A stretch of 64,000 nucleotides of DNA from CAUYXS01 sp965248495 (GTDB lineage Bacteria > Chloroflexota > Dehalococcoidia > Lucifugimonadales > Australimonadaceae), in the NCBI GenBank assembly GCA_965248495.1, contig CBDFJL010000003.1, positions 124,001 to 188,000 of the forward strand, written 5' to 3'. Under the pieces are notes generated by a model, which made no database searches, was not told the DNA's origin, and saw only the letters and a program-made list of their open reading frames with translations. Position numbers and translations under genes: made by a program. This document shows, piece after piece, positions 1 through 7,377 of the stretch. The first letter of the stretch is position 1, and every line of letters starts with the position of its first letter.

Positions 1-394
1 CTGGCCAAGTCCCGGCCCGCGCCAGATCGGCCACGGCCTGCTCCGCGATCCCGCGCTGCTCTTCGGTGTGCCAGAAGATAGCCGAGCGGTATTGAGGGCC
101 AGCGTCGGGTCCCTGCCGGTCGAGCGTCGTCGGGTCGTGCATCACAAAGAAGAGATCGAGGATGTCTCGGTAGGACACGACGGCGGGGTCAAAGGTCAGT
201 TGGACAGCCTCGGCATGGCCCGTCGTGCCGGTGCACACCTGTTGATAGGTCGGGTTGGCCTGCTGGCCGCCCGTGTAGCCGGACACGATGCGCTCCACCC
301 CTTTGACCTGCTCGAACACCGCCTCCAGACACCAGAAGCACCCTCCGGCCAACGTGGCGACTTCCCGGTCTGACAGTTGCTGATCTGCTTGCAT
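1..394 (-). CDS. msrA: Peptide methionine-S-sulfoxide reductase MsrA (3' end cut by window edge)
   Basis: MsrA reduces methionine-S-sulfoxide in proteins and free methionine, repairing oxidative damage in the cytosol. The first 131 residues are present. They include the catalytic GGCFWC motif near residues 16-21, with the nucleophilic first Cys, and the substrate-binding stretch TGHAEAVQ followed by the family-typical LFFVMHDPTTL. The ATG at 394 is preceded by AGGAGG (complement of 400-405) at 5 nt spacing, so the start is well supported. The frame is open to the left edge, so the C-terminus, including any resolving Cys, is not visible. Family length is usually 150-200 aa. Confidence 0.95.
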   Translation of the reverse strand, partial: MQADQQLSDREVATLAGGCFWCLEAVFEQVKGVERIVSGYTGGQQANPTYQQVCTGTTGHAEAVQLTFDPAVVSYRDILDLFFVMHDPTTLDRQGPDAGPQYRSAIFWHTEEQRGIAEQAVADLARAGTWP

Positions 395-514
395 AGAGGC
401 CTCCTAACGTGACGTTAGCACCCTCGTGCCCACCCCCAACAGGGGGCATGGGCTCGGAGCCCAGGGCAAGCCACGCTATACTCCGTTTGAAACATCTACG
501 ACTGGGAGCTCCCG

Positions 515-652
515 ATGGCCCGTTTCAAGAAGCCGAAGAAAGAGAAGAAGCCCGAAACCACCGAAGAGTTCGTTGCGCGCGTCAGCAAGCAAGACGTTAA
601 GCGGAGCGGGCTGAGAATTCGCCTCGGCTTCGCCAACCACGGCCGCCGCTAG
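515..652 (+). CDS. Small basic hypothetical protein (45 aa)
   Basis: A 45-residue ORF starts at ATG 515 behind GGGAG (504-508) at 6 nt spacing and ends with TAG at 650-652. The product is very basic, with an N-terminal Lys-rich stretch (MARFKKPKKEKKPE) and an Arg-rich C-terminus ending NHGRR. A TATACT hexamer at 477-482 could be its -10 element, but no good -35 is seen. I do not recognise the family. The charge pattern would suit a nucleic-acid or ribosome-associated protein. It lies between divergent msrA and a convergent histidine kinase gene. It could be a chance ORF, although the ribosome binding site argues against that. Confidence 0.5.
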   Translation: MARFKKPKKEKKPETTEEFVARVSKQDVKRSGLRIRLGFANHGRR

Positions 653-733
653 GCTGCCTCGTCAGGCCGGCGCGGCCGGGCATTAGCCAACTCCCGCCTG
701 CGCGCTCGCGCCAGCACCCCGTCTCGGCGCGGC

Positions 734-3487
734 CTATGCAGCCCATCGCCGGCGAGGACCGCTTCGCGCCTTCAGGTTCGCCGCGTCGTCCCGCTGCGCA
801 GCATCGACCACGCCCCCTACCACGTTGAGGAGATGCCCCGGCTCGAAGGGCTTCGAGATGACCTTGCGTGCCGTGCGCTTCAAGAACGCGCGCGTGTCGC
901 CGCTTACCGAGTCGCCGGTGAGGAACACGACGTTGGAGGCCAAGGTCTCGTCGAGGCTTTTCAGCGCTTCGTAGAACTCGCGGCCGGACATGTCGGGCAT
1001 CTTGATGTCGAGCAGGATGACGTCGTGCTTCGCCGTCTTGGCGAGCCTCAACCCCTCAGCGGGGGTCTCGCTCAACACGACGTGGTAGCCAACGCCGCTC
1101 AGCAGCTCATGGAGCAGCTCCCGAACGTAGCGCTCATCGTCCACGACGAGCACCGTGCCACGGGAAACGGGAGAAGCAGGCAACGACAGGCCCGCTTCCG
1201 CTCCGGTCTCCAGAGCCGCTGCTGGGAACTCAAGCTTGAAGGTTGTCCCCCTGCCCAGCTTGGTGTCGAAGACGATGGTCCCGCCGTACGACCGGACGAT
1301 GCCGTGGCAAATCGAGAGGCCAAGGCCCGTGCCCTTACCGATCTCCTTCGTGGTCACGAACGGGTCGAAGGCCCGCCGCGACACGCTTTGCGGCATCCCT
1401 GGACCGTCGTCGCTCACCGTGATCCGGACTCCGCGGCGGACCTGCTTCGTGGCCACGGTGACCGTGCTGCCTTGACCGGACCCCACCATCGCATCGACGG
1501 CATTGTTCATGAGGTTCAGCAGCACCGACTGGAGCTCCCCGTGGTCGGCCTCGATCGAGGGGTTGGACGCATCCAGGTCGACCTTCAGGGCGTAACCACT
1601 GTGCTTCAGGGTGTAGGAGCGCAGCTCCACCGTTTCGGCAACCGCGTCATTGACCGCCACACGTGTGCGGACGCCCTCGTCCTTACGCGCGAACCGCAGC
1701 AGGTTGTGGACGATCTGCGCGGCGCGCTGCGCCTCCTGAGCCACGAGCTCAGCGTGCCGCCGCCGCTTGCTCGGCACGGTGTCCTCCAACAGCAGCGTCG
1801 AGAACCCGACGACCGACGTGAGCGGATTGTTGAGCTCGTGAGCGACCCCCGCGACCAGCTCGCCCAGCGCCGAGAGCTTCTCGGTCTGGACCAGTACCTC
1901 CTGGGCCATGCGAAGGTCTCCCAGCGCCTTGACGGCGCGCCGCTCGCTGCGTTTCAGCGCCTTCTCAGCGGCCTTCCGCTTGTCGATGTCAACGGACAGC
2001 TGCCGGTTGAGCTCGGCAAGCTCCCGCGTGCGGACGTGCTCCGCGGCGGCCAACCGTCCGTTCTCGATGACGGCCCCGACGCTGCCGACCACCGCCGTCA
2101 GCATGCGGACCCGGTCCGGTGGAAACGTGTCTTCGTTAACCGATGCGAGGTTGACGACCCCGAGCACGTGGTCGCCCGAGATGATGGGGACCGCCACGAG
2201 CGAGCGCACGCCCGCCTGGACCAGCTGGTCGGTGCGCGCTGGGTGGTTCGGGTAATCGTTGGCCACGATGACGTGTCCTTCGTGAAAGGCCGTGAATGAG
2301 ACGCCGGAGCCCGGGGGGAGCCTACCTCCCGGCGGGCCCTCCGTGACCACGTCGCCCACCAAGGCGACAAGGTTGAGCGTTTTGCCATCCTCCTCCGGCA
2401 CGTAGACGGCGGCGCGGTCCGCATGGCCGACCCGGACCAGCTCCTCGAGCATCTGCGTGGCCTTGGTCCGGAAGTCCACCGGCTGCACGAGGATGTTGGC
2501 GATGTTGAAGGTCGCCTCCAATTCGCTGGAGCGCGAGCGCTCCAGCTCCTGAAGGCGAGCGTTGTCCATGAGCGAACCGACGGCGTCGACCATCCCTTCC
2601 AGCAACTGCACCCGCTGCGGCGTGAAGTGGCCCGACTCAACTGACGGTGTCGTGACGACGCCCACGGTGCGGTCGTTGACGATGATCGGCAGGCTCACGG
2701 TCGACCCAAAATGCCCGCCCTTGACTATCACGGGTATGGCCCGCGGCTCGGATGCGTAGTCGTCGGAGAGCACCGTCTCGCCATCCCGGTATGCAGCGCC
2801 GGTGATGCCCTGGTCAAAGTCGATGCGGCTTACCGCTGAGAGAGACCGCTTGCCATCGTTGACGGTTGCGAGGGGCACGAGCCGCTGGGCCTGCGGCTCT
2901 GGGATCCAAAGGCTTGCGTACTCCGAACCGACCATGTTGCAAACCTCGAAGAGGAGCTTGTGCGCCTTCTCGTCGAAGCTGCCGTCCTCGACCAGAGTGC
3001 GCGCGGTGGTGAAGAAGGCCTCCAGCTCATGCGAGCGGGCGCGCTCGACCTCCTCCAGCCGGTGCCGTTCGGTCACGTCGCGGACGACCGCCAGGGATGC
3101 AGGTTTGCCCTGGAAAGTGGTTGGTCTCGCTCGGACATGCACATGCCCAACGGTGCCGTCCAACCGACGCACACGGAACTCATACTCCGGAGGCACCGGC
3201 TCCCCACGTTGGCGGGCCAGGGCACGCGCCTGGACCATTGGCCGGTCCTCTGGCAGCACGCTCGCGAACGGGCCGTTATCGGCAACCCGCGAGGGGTCGT
3301 ACCCGGTGATCTCGCGAAACGCGTCGTTGGCGAGGGCAACAGTCGAGCCTGACAATACGACCATGCCTTCGGGCATGTCCGCTATCAGCGAGCGCAGGTC
3401 GGATTCCGACTGGGAGTCGCCCAGCGACGCCGGGGCCGTACGTGCCCCCGGCTCCGCACCCTGCTTCCTCTTCGTCGACTTCGGCAT
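734..3487 (-). CDS. Hybrid sensor histidine kinase/response regulator (PAS-GAF-GAF-HisKA-HATPase-REC)
   Basis: Soluble hybrid kinase of about 917 aa with no membrane segment. In order it has a Lys-rich N-tail, a PAS domain (about residues 30-145), two GAF domains (about 150-320 and 330-490), a coiled linker, a HisKA domain with H-box GVAHELNNPL, and an HATPase with N-box LMNNAVDAM, G1 DDGPGMP and G2 GTGLGLS. A C-terminal receiver carries VVDDE, LLDIKMPD (phospho-Asp), LTGD and ISKPF. It should sense a cytosolic or diffusible ligand or redox signal and phosphorylate His, then its own or another receiver. ATG 3487 is chosen because GAGGGGCAGGT sits just upstream; the frame is open to a GTG at 3550. 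No output DNA-binding domain is attached. The receiver-only regulator encoded upstream (3973-4335) is a plausible partner. Confidence 0.9.
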   Translation of the reverse strand: MPKSTKRKQGAEPGARTAPASLGDSQSESDLRSLIADMPEGMVVLSGSTVALANDAFREITGYDPSRVADNGPFASVLPEDRPMVQARALARQRGEPVPPEYEFRVRRLDGTVGHVHVRARPTTFQGKPASLAVVRDVTERHRLEEVERARSHELEAFFTTARTLVEDGSFDEKAHKLLFEVCNMVGSEYASLWIPEPQAQRLVPLATVNDGKRSLSAVSRIDFDQGITGAAYRDGETVLSDDYASEPRAIPVIVKGGHFGSTVSLPIIVNDRTVGVVTTPSVESGHFTPQRVQLLEGMVDAVGSLMDNARLQELERSRSSELEATFNIANILVQPVDFRTKATQMLEELVRVGHADRAAVYVPEEDGKTLNLVALVGDVVTEGPPGGRLPPGSGVSFTAFHEGHVIVANDYPNHPARTDQLVQAGVRSLVAVPIISGDHVLGVVNLASVNEDTFPPDRVRMLTAVVGSVGAVIENGRLAAAEHVRTRELAELNRQLSVDIDKRKAAEKALKRSERRAVKALGDLRMAQEVLVQTEKLSALGELVAGVAHELNNPLTSVVGFSTLLLEDTVPSKRRRHAELVAQEAQRAAQIVHNLLRFARKDEGVRTRVAVNDAVAETVELRSYTLKHSGYALKVDLDASNPSIEADHGELQSVLLNLMNNAVDAMVGSGQGSTVTVATKQVRRGVRITVSDDGPGMPQSVSRRAFDPFVTTKEIGKGTGLGLSICHGIVRSYGGTIVFDTKLGRGTTFKLEFPAAALETGAEAGLSLPASPVSRGTVLVVDDERYVRELLHELLSGVGYHVVLSETPAEGLRLAKTAKHDVILLDIKMPDMSGREFYEALKSLDETLASNVVFLTGDSVSGDTRAFLKRTARKVISKPFEPGHLLNVVGGVVDAAQRDDAANLKARSGPRRRWAA

Positions 3488-3972
3488 ACCTGCCCCTCGG
3501 ACCCGCGGCTCGTCTCGCCGCCATCCCCGTTCGCTGGTCCCCCTGGGCACCGTCCTAGCGACCGATGGCGTCGTGGGTCTCGACCCGCTTTCCTAAGGAT
3601 ATGAAAGGCGTGAAGGACTGACACCGGACGAAGGTAGCCAACGCAGTCGAAGACCCGGCATGCGAGTCGCTCGAGCGTGGACGCGGATTGGGAGCATGCC
3701 TGATGGTGCCGCAGGCCGAGTCAGCGTAGTGCTGAAAGGTCCTCAGTGGGGTTGCCGCCGACCACCAGGGTGTCAGCGGGGCGCCCGGACACCAATCTGC
3801 CGTCGCGTCCCCAACGGCTATCGACTCCACGGCCTGGCTGGTGCCCGTCAGCAAAGCCTCGGCGTTGGACAGGCCCGCGCGGCCGAAAGCACGGGCCTCC
3901 TACACGAACTCGTCCGGAGGGCAGCCGAGACGGCCCCGCATGCGCAAGGGATTGGCGACGCGGAGGAGAGCG
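3488..3972. other. Intergenic stretch without a supported gene
   Basis: About 485 bp between two minus-strand signalling genes. Open frames on both strands lack ribosome binding sites, have Arg/Pro-biased composition and show no recognisable motif. No clear terminator hairpin or promoter was found. It may hold the promoter of the hybrid kinase gene. Confidence 0.5.
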
Positions 3973-4335
3973 CTAGCCCAGGATGCTCTCAGCCGCGGCA
4001 ATGAGCGTGGCGAGCTCGAAGGGCTTCATCAGGTAGCCGTCGACCATGACGGGAGGTCCGCTGCCGAGGGACTCAGGCGTGAGCGCCGTGGTCAGAATGA
4101 TGGGGATCCCTCTGGTCTCCGCGTCCTTCTTGAGCTGGCGGCAGACCTCGAAGCCGCTCATACCGGGCAGCACCACGTCCAAGAACATCAGGTCGGGGCG
4201 CTCGGCGCGGGCCAGCTCCAGTCCCCGCGGCCCGTCGTGCGCGACCAAGAACCGCAGCGACTCGCGTGGGCCGAGCGTCAACTGTATGAGCTCAGCAATC
4301 GCCGGCTCGTCATCCACCACCAGGATTGTCTGCAC
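3973..4335 (-). CDS. Receiver-only response regulator (CheY-like)
   Basis: A stand-alone receiver of 120 aa. Conserved features are the acidic pair VVDDE (D8-D9), phospho-acceptor Asp53 in FLDVVLPG, a Thr in the TTA position and Lys in LMKPF near the C-terminus. There is no effector domain, so it probably works by protein contact or in a phosphorelay with the downstream hybrid kinase, transcribed in the same direction. GTG start at 4335 with GAGGTG about 5 nt upstream. Reader output is unknown. Confidence 0.9.
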   Translation of the reverse strand: MQTILVVDDEPAIAELIQLTLGPRESLRFLVAHDGPRGLELARAERPDLMFLDVVLPGMSGFEVCRQLKKDAETRGIPIILTTALTPESLGSGPPVMVDGYLMKPFELATLIAAAESILG

Positions 4336-4470
4336 AGCGCACCTCTTTTTTCAGGGTAGGCGCCCCGAGGAGGTATGCCATCGGTGCTCGCATGCAGGGG
4401 GCAGGGGGGAGGGGGAGGGGAGTTGGTGGCGGGCCCAGGCCCCAGTACCGTCAGTCGGCGGCGCTCAGGG

Positions 4471-4680
4471 ACGCGGCCAACAGGCCGAGATAGTAGCCGT
4501 CATGCGGCGGTGCCGGACGATGGCGCACGGGATACGGCCAACAGGCCGAGATAGTAGCGTCATGCGGCGGTGCCGGACGACGGCGCACGGGATACGGCCA
4601 ACAGGCCGAGATAGTAGCGTCATGCGGCGGTGCCGGACGACGGCGCACGGGATACGGCCAACAGGCCGAGATAGTAGCCG
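4471..4680. repeat. 60-bp tandem repeat, about 3.5 copies, overlapping the 3' end of the AroQ-like gene
   Basis: Three near-identical units at 4501-4560, 4561-4620 and 4621-4680 follow a partial unit at 4471-4500. Units differ by single bases (T/C at 4521; CCGT versus CGT at the junctions). Spacing between the GATAGTAG landmarks is 61, 60 and 60 bp. Read on the minus strand, the unit contains the codons for GYYLGLLA, the C-terminal helix of the AroQ-like protein. The array therefore looks like an expansion of that gene's own 3' end. It is not a CRISPR, because the units are contiguous with no spacers. Confidence 0.95.
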
Positions 4681-5060
4681 TGGACGCCAAAGCCCGCGAT
4701 GACGCCCTTGCAGGCGCTCGCGACCTCGGAGGTGCCGCCGCGGCTGGCGGGGTTGGACATGTGCAGCTCATACACCGGGAGGTCGATGGTCCTGATGGCC
4801 TCGACCAACAACGGGTGTCCCGCCATGTAGCCCCCTGGGTTGATGAGTACCCCATCGGTGCCGGCGTCGGAGGCCTCCTGAAGTTTGCCAATCACCTCGC
4901 TCTCGACGTTGGAGTGGAACGTTTCGACGTCGACTCCAAGCTCTGCCGCGTACCGGCGGATGGCCTCGTCGTACTGGTCGAGCGTCATGGGCCCGAACAG
5001 CTCGACGTTCGTCTTGCCCCGCATCTCCATGCCAGCCCCGTGGATGACGAGAACTTTCAT
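4620..5060 (-). CDS. Type II 3-dehydroquinate dehydratase-like protein (divergent AroQ)
   Basis: A 146-aa protein, the usual length of type II dehydroquinases, with the family framework: a short beta-strand start (MKVLVIHGAG), HSNVESE near residue 50, INPGGY near 74-78 and ELHMSN with the conserved His100. The N-terminal active-site loop is atypical. The usual GPN motif is HGAG, and the position of the catalytic Tyr (normally YG) is Phe22 in LFG, so ordinary dehydroquinase chemistry is doubtful. The last residues, VSRAPSSGTAA, come from the tandem repeat, and a more AroQ-like tail (GYYLGLLAASLSAAD) is readable about 170 bp further on in another frame. ATG at 5060, with GGGAGGG about 9 nt upstream. 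The enzyme may act on another hydroxylated carboxylate. Confidence 0.75.
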   Translation of the reverse strand: MKVLVIHGAGMEMRGKTNVELFGPMTLDQYDEAIRRYAAELGVDVETFHSNVESEVIGKLQEASDAGTDGVLINPGGYMAGHPLLVEAIRTIDLPVYELHMSNPASRGGTSEVASACKGVIAGFGVHGYYLGLLAVSRAPSSGTAA

Positions 5061-5179
5061 TGAGGAACCCTCCCTTGGGCACCCTCCATGGGGCACCCCT
5101 TCGTGGGGCCGCTCCGCCGCGCTCTGCCACTCGGGGGATTCTATAGGCGCGGCGCACCCGTGCGCGGTCATGCGCGGAT

Positions 5180-5208
5180 TTGACGCACCGCTCCGCTGCC
5201 CATACAGT
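5180..5208 (+). promoter_or_regulatory. Sigma70-type promoter for the M29/NicX-like gene
   Basis: TTGACG at 5180-5185, a 17-bp spacer, then TACAGT at 5203-5208. This is followed by a GGGAGG ribosome binding site at 5224-5229 and ATG at 5237. Position and spacing are consistent with transcription starting near 5215. Confidence 0.55.
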
Positions 5209-5236
5209 CGCGGTTGAGCTTGGTGGGAGGATAGCC

Positions 5237-6370
5237 ATGGCAACCGAGACCAACGTCGGGCGCATCCTGCGGACGGCGGAGGACTTTGCGGTCCAGGTCC
5301 GCGCCGGCGTGCGCAACCTCGTCGAGAACTGCACCGAGGCTGAGGCCGGCGAGACCATCGTCTTGATCAACGACGGCGCCCGCATCGACGCCGCGATGAG
5401 CGCCCTCATCGAGGACGCCATCCAACGGAAGGGCGCTCGGAGCGCAGTCTTGTGGGTCGAGCCCCAGGAAGGCGACTCACGCTACCTGAACGCCCGGCGG
5501 CACCCCTTCACGCTGTCCAGCGAGCAGGTGACGACGCTGCTGAGCGCCGACCGGATCATCGTCCACGCGGACGCCGAACACCTCATCCCCTACCTGGCGA
5601 ACGCCGCGACACGGCCGCTGATGGTCCAGAACCGCTCGGCCACGGCGGAGAGTTTGGCCACCAGCGAGGCCCGCTATCCGTGGGGCATTGCGGACGCGCT
5701 ACACCAGGTGCTGAACAAGGACATCTTCCCCGAAGGCGCACGTTGGCGCATCACCGCCTCCAACGGCACCGACATCCACGGCTTGGTGCCGGAGCCGACA
5801 CTTCGGGCCAGCTATTTCGAGGACGAAGTCGGCGCCACCGGCGTCGACCGTTCGTTCAACTCCTCGGCCTACCTCCCGGTCGGCTCAGCCGACGCCGAGG
5901 GCGTCATCGTCGTCGAGTGGATGGACGGCACCAAGCTCAACGCCGCCCACGACCCGGCCTACCTGGAGATAGGGGCCAACCGCATGCGCGGCATCGCCGG
6001 CGGGCTTCAGGACACCAAGTGGATCGATGACTTCTGGGCCGCGACGCAGGGCCTCGTCGAGCGCTTCGGCGACCAGGCGATGGTGGTCGACTCCTGGCAT
6101 AGCGGGACCCACCCGCAGACCACCAGCTGGGCCGGCGGGACCCGGCACCTGCACTTCCACATAGGCCGTACCACAGGGAAGGCGGGTGACTTTGTATGGG
6201 CGGGCATTAAGTACTTCACCCTCACCGTCAACGACCAACCGGTGTCCATCGACGGGAGACTGGCAATTCTCGACCATCCCACCGTGCGAGCAGCAGCCGA
6301 GCGGTACGACTTCGAGGACTGGCGCGAGGCGTGGCCCCGCTCCAACCACTGGCAGGTCGACTCCGCCTAG
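5237..6370 (+). CDS. M29 aminopeptidase/NicX-like metalloprotein
   Basis: A cytosolic protein of 377 aa. The N-terminal half (AGETIVLINDGARID, then SADRIIVHAD) resembles the Rossmann-like half of the M29 (aminopeptidase T) superfamily. The C-terminal half has a His-rich putative metal site with VVDSWHSGTHP and HLHFHIGRT around residues 285-320. The same superfamily includes NicX, the iron-dependent 2,5-dihydroxypyridine dioxygenase of nicotinate degradation. Given the catabolic neighbourhood, ring cleavage or amide chemistry is as likely as peptidase activity. Start ATG 5237 has GGGAGG at 7 nt; the frame extends upstream to 5180 but would overlap the promoter. Divergent from the AroQ-like gene. 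Confidence 0.65.
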   Translation: MATETNVGRILRTAEDFAVQVRAGVRNLVENCTEAEAGETIVLINDGARIDAAMSALIEDAIQRKGARSAVLWVEPQEGDSRYLNARRHPFTLSSEQVTTLLSADRIIVHADAEHLIPYLANAATRPLMVQNRSATAESLATSEARYPWGIADALHQVLNKDIFPEGARWRITASNGTDIHGLVPEPTLRASYFEDEVGATGVDRSFNSSAYLPVGSADAEGVIVVEWMDGTKLNAAHDPAYLEIGANRMRGIAGGLQDTKWIDDFWAATQGLVERFGDQAMVVDSWHSGTHPQTTSWAGGTRHLHFHIGRTTGKAGDFVWAGIKYFTLTVNDQPVSIDGRLAILDHPTVRAAAERYDFEDWREAWPRSNHWQVDSA

Positions 6371-6505
6371 TCGCTTCTCACCGGCCGGGCCCGGTGGTAC
6401 GGTCGTTGCATGTCCGCGCGCCGGCCATCGGCCGCGGGCCCCAGCCGTCGAGAGCCCATCCATCGAGAGTAGAAACAGCGGCGTAGGAAAGGAGAGGAAG
6501 AAAAC

Positions 6506-6739
6506 GTGACCCAAGCATCGAAAGCATTCGACATCGCGACGCGCGGCGAGCCGCTCGAGCACGTCTGCCGCATCGAGCCGACGAGCAAGCGCATCCGCGC
6601 CTTCCTGAACGGCGTGGCCATCGCCGACAGCACGGACGCGGTCATCATGCACGAGACGCGGCACATCCCGGTCTACTACATCCCGATGGCCGACGTCCGC
6701 ATGGACCTCATGGAGCCAACGGACAACAAGACCCACTGA
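6506..6739 (+). CDS. DUF427 protein, N-terminal part up to an in-frame TGA
   Basis: 77 residues up to TGA at 6737-6739. The GTG start at 6506 has GGAGAGG at 6491-6497. The sequence is the first DUF427 (PF04248, NTP_transf_9) repeat: VAIADSTDAVIMHETRHIP, then YYIPMADVRMDLMEPTDNKT. The frame stays open past the TGA and continues with PIRGDARYWSVKVGE, giving the full family motif in which TGA replaces the Cys of the usual THCPYKG. The whole gene would be 6506-7303 (265 codons), the normal length of a two-domain DUF427 protein. Either a nonsense mutation has split the gene or the TGA is recoded. Function of the family is unknown. Confidence 0.85.
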   Translation: MTQASKAFDIATRGEPLEHVCRIEPTSKRIRAFLNGVAIADSTDAVIMHETRHIPVYYIPMADVRMDLMEPTDNKTH

Positions 6740-6761
6740 CCGATCCGCGGCGACGCTCGGT
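6739..6761 (+). other. Hairpin immediately after the in-frame TGA
   Basis: ACCGA (6739-6743) pairs with TCGGT (6757-6761). Inside it GCG (6747-6749) pairs with CGC (6754-6756) around a GCGA tetraloop, with TCC bulged on the 5' side. A stem-loop directly 3' of an in-frame TGA is where a bacterial SECIS would be. However, the apical loop is only about 10 nt from the TGA, closer than typical, so the resemblance is suggestive only. Confidence 0.35.
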
Positions 6762-6790
6762 ACTGGAGCGTCAAGGTCGGCGAGCGGTTC

Positions 6791-7303
6791 GTGGAGAACG
6801 TGATCTGGAACTATCCCGTGCCGCTGGAGGGCGCGGTGGACGTCATCGACTACGTCGCCTTCTATTGGGACCGTGTCGACGCCTGGTTCGAGGAGGACGA
6901 GGAGGTCTTCGTCCACGCCCGCGATCCTTACAAGCGGGTGGACTGCCTCTCGAGCTCGCGCAAGGTCAGTATCGTCGTGAACGGCGAGACCATCGCAGAG
7001 ACCAACAACTCGGTCCTGCTATTCGAGACGGGCATGCCACGCCGCTTCTACATCCCAAAGGCCGACGTGCGGCCAGGCGCCCTGCAGTCCAGCGAGAAGA
7101 TCACGCGCTGCCCTTACAAGGGCGAGGCCCACTACTACTCCATCAAGGCAGGCGGCGAGACTGTCGAGGACCTGGCTTGGTCATACCGGTATCCGACCGC
7201 TGAGGCCGGCAAGGTCGCCGGCCACCTCTGCTTCCCGCAAGGGAAGGTTGACCTCTTCGTCGACGGCGAGCTGGAGCCGAAGCCCCAGACCCGCTGGGAC
7301 TAG
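6791..7303 (+). CDS. DUF427 protein, C-terminal part after the in-frame TGA
   Basis: Same reading frame as the preceding ORF. The first available start here is GTG 6791, with no ribosome binding site, which supports reading 6506-7303 as one gene. It carries the inter-domain segment DYVAFYWDRVDAWFEEDEEV and a complete second DUF427 repeat: VNGETIAETNNSVLLFETG, FYIPKADVR, then an intact CPYKGEAHYYS with TGC for Cys, and SYRYPTAEA. Two-domain DUF427 proteins of about 260 aa are common in actinobacteria and Chloroflexota. If the TGA is a true stop, this piece is probably not translated alone. Confidence 0.8.
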   Translation: MENVIWNYPVPLEGAVDVIDYVAFYWDRVDAWFEEDEEVFVHARDPYKRVDCLSSSRKVSIVVNGETIAETNNSVLLFETGMPRRFYIPKADVRPGALQSSEKITRCPYKGEAHYYSIKAGGETVEDLAWSYRYPTAEAGKVAGHLCFPQGKVDLFVDGELEPKPQTRWD

Positions 7304-7325
7304 CGCGACAACTACCTGACGCAGA

Positions 7326-7353
7326 AAGGCCCGGGCGGAGTCGCCCGGGCCTT
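7326..7353. terminator. Bidirectional terminator between convergent genes
   Basis: A perfect 12-bp stem: 7326-7337 pairs with 7342-7353 around a GAGT loop. It is GC-rich inside, with AA/TT closing the base. It lies between the DUF427 gene (+, ends 7303) and Rieske oxygenase 1 (-, ends 7378) and can serve both strands. Confidence 0.85.
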
Positions 7354-7377
7354 CGCATGCTCGGCTGTCGCATGCGG

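Noticed and set aside
833..2299. 488-codon plus-strand ORF
   Set aside because: Antisense shadow of the hybrid histidine kinase; no ribosome binding site or family motif.
4471..4680. CRISPR array
   Set aside because: Units are 60 bp, contiguous and without spacers, and they derive from the AroQ-like coding sequence. This is a tandem duplication.
6739..6761. Firm claim of a SECIS element
   Set aside because: The hairpin is real but short, and its loop is nearer the TGA than the usual range. Kept as a hypothesis in the finding only.
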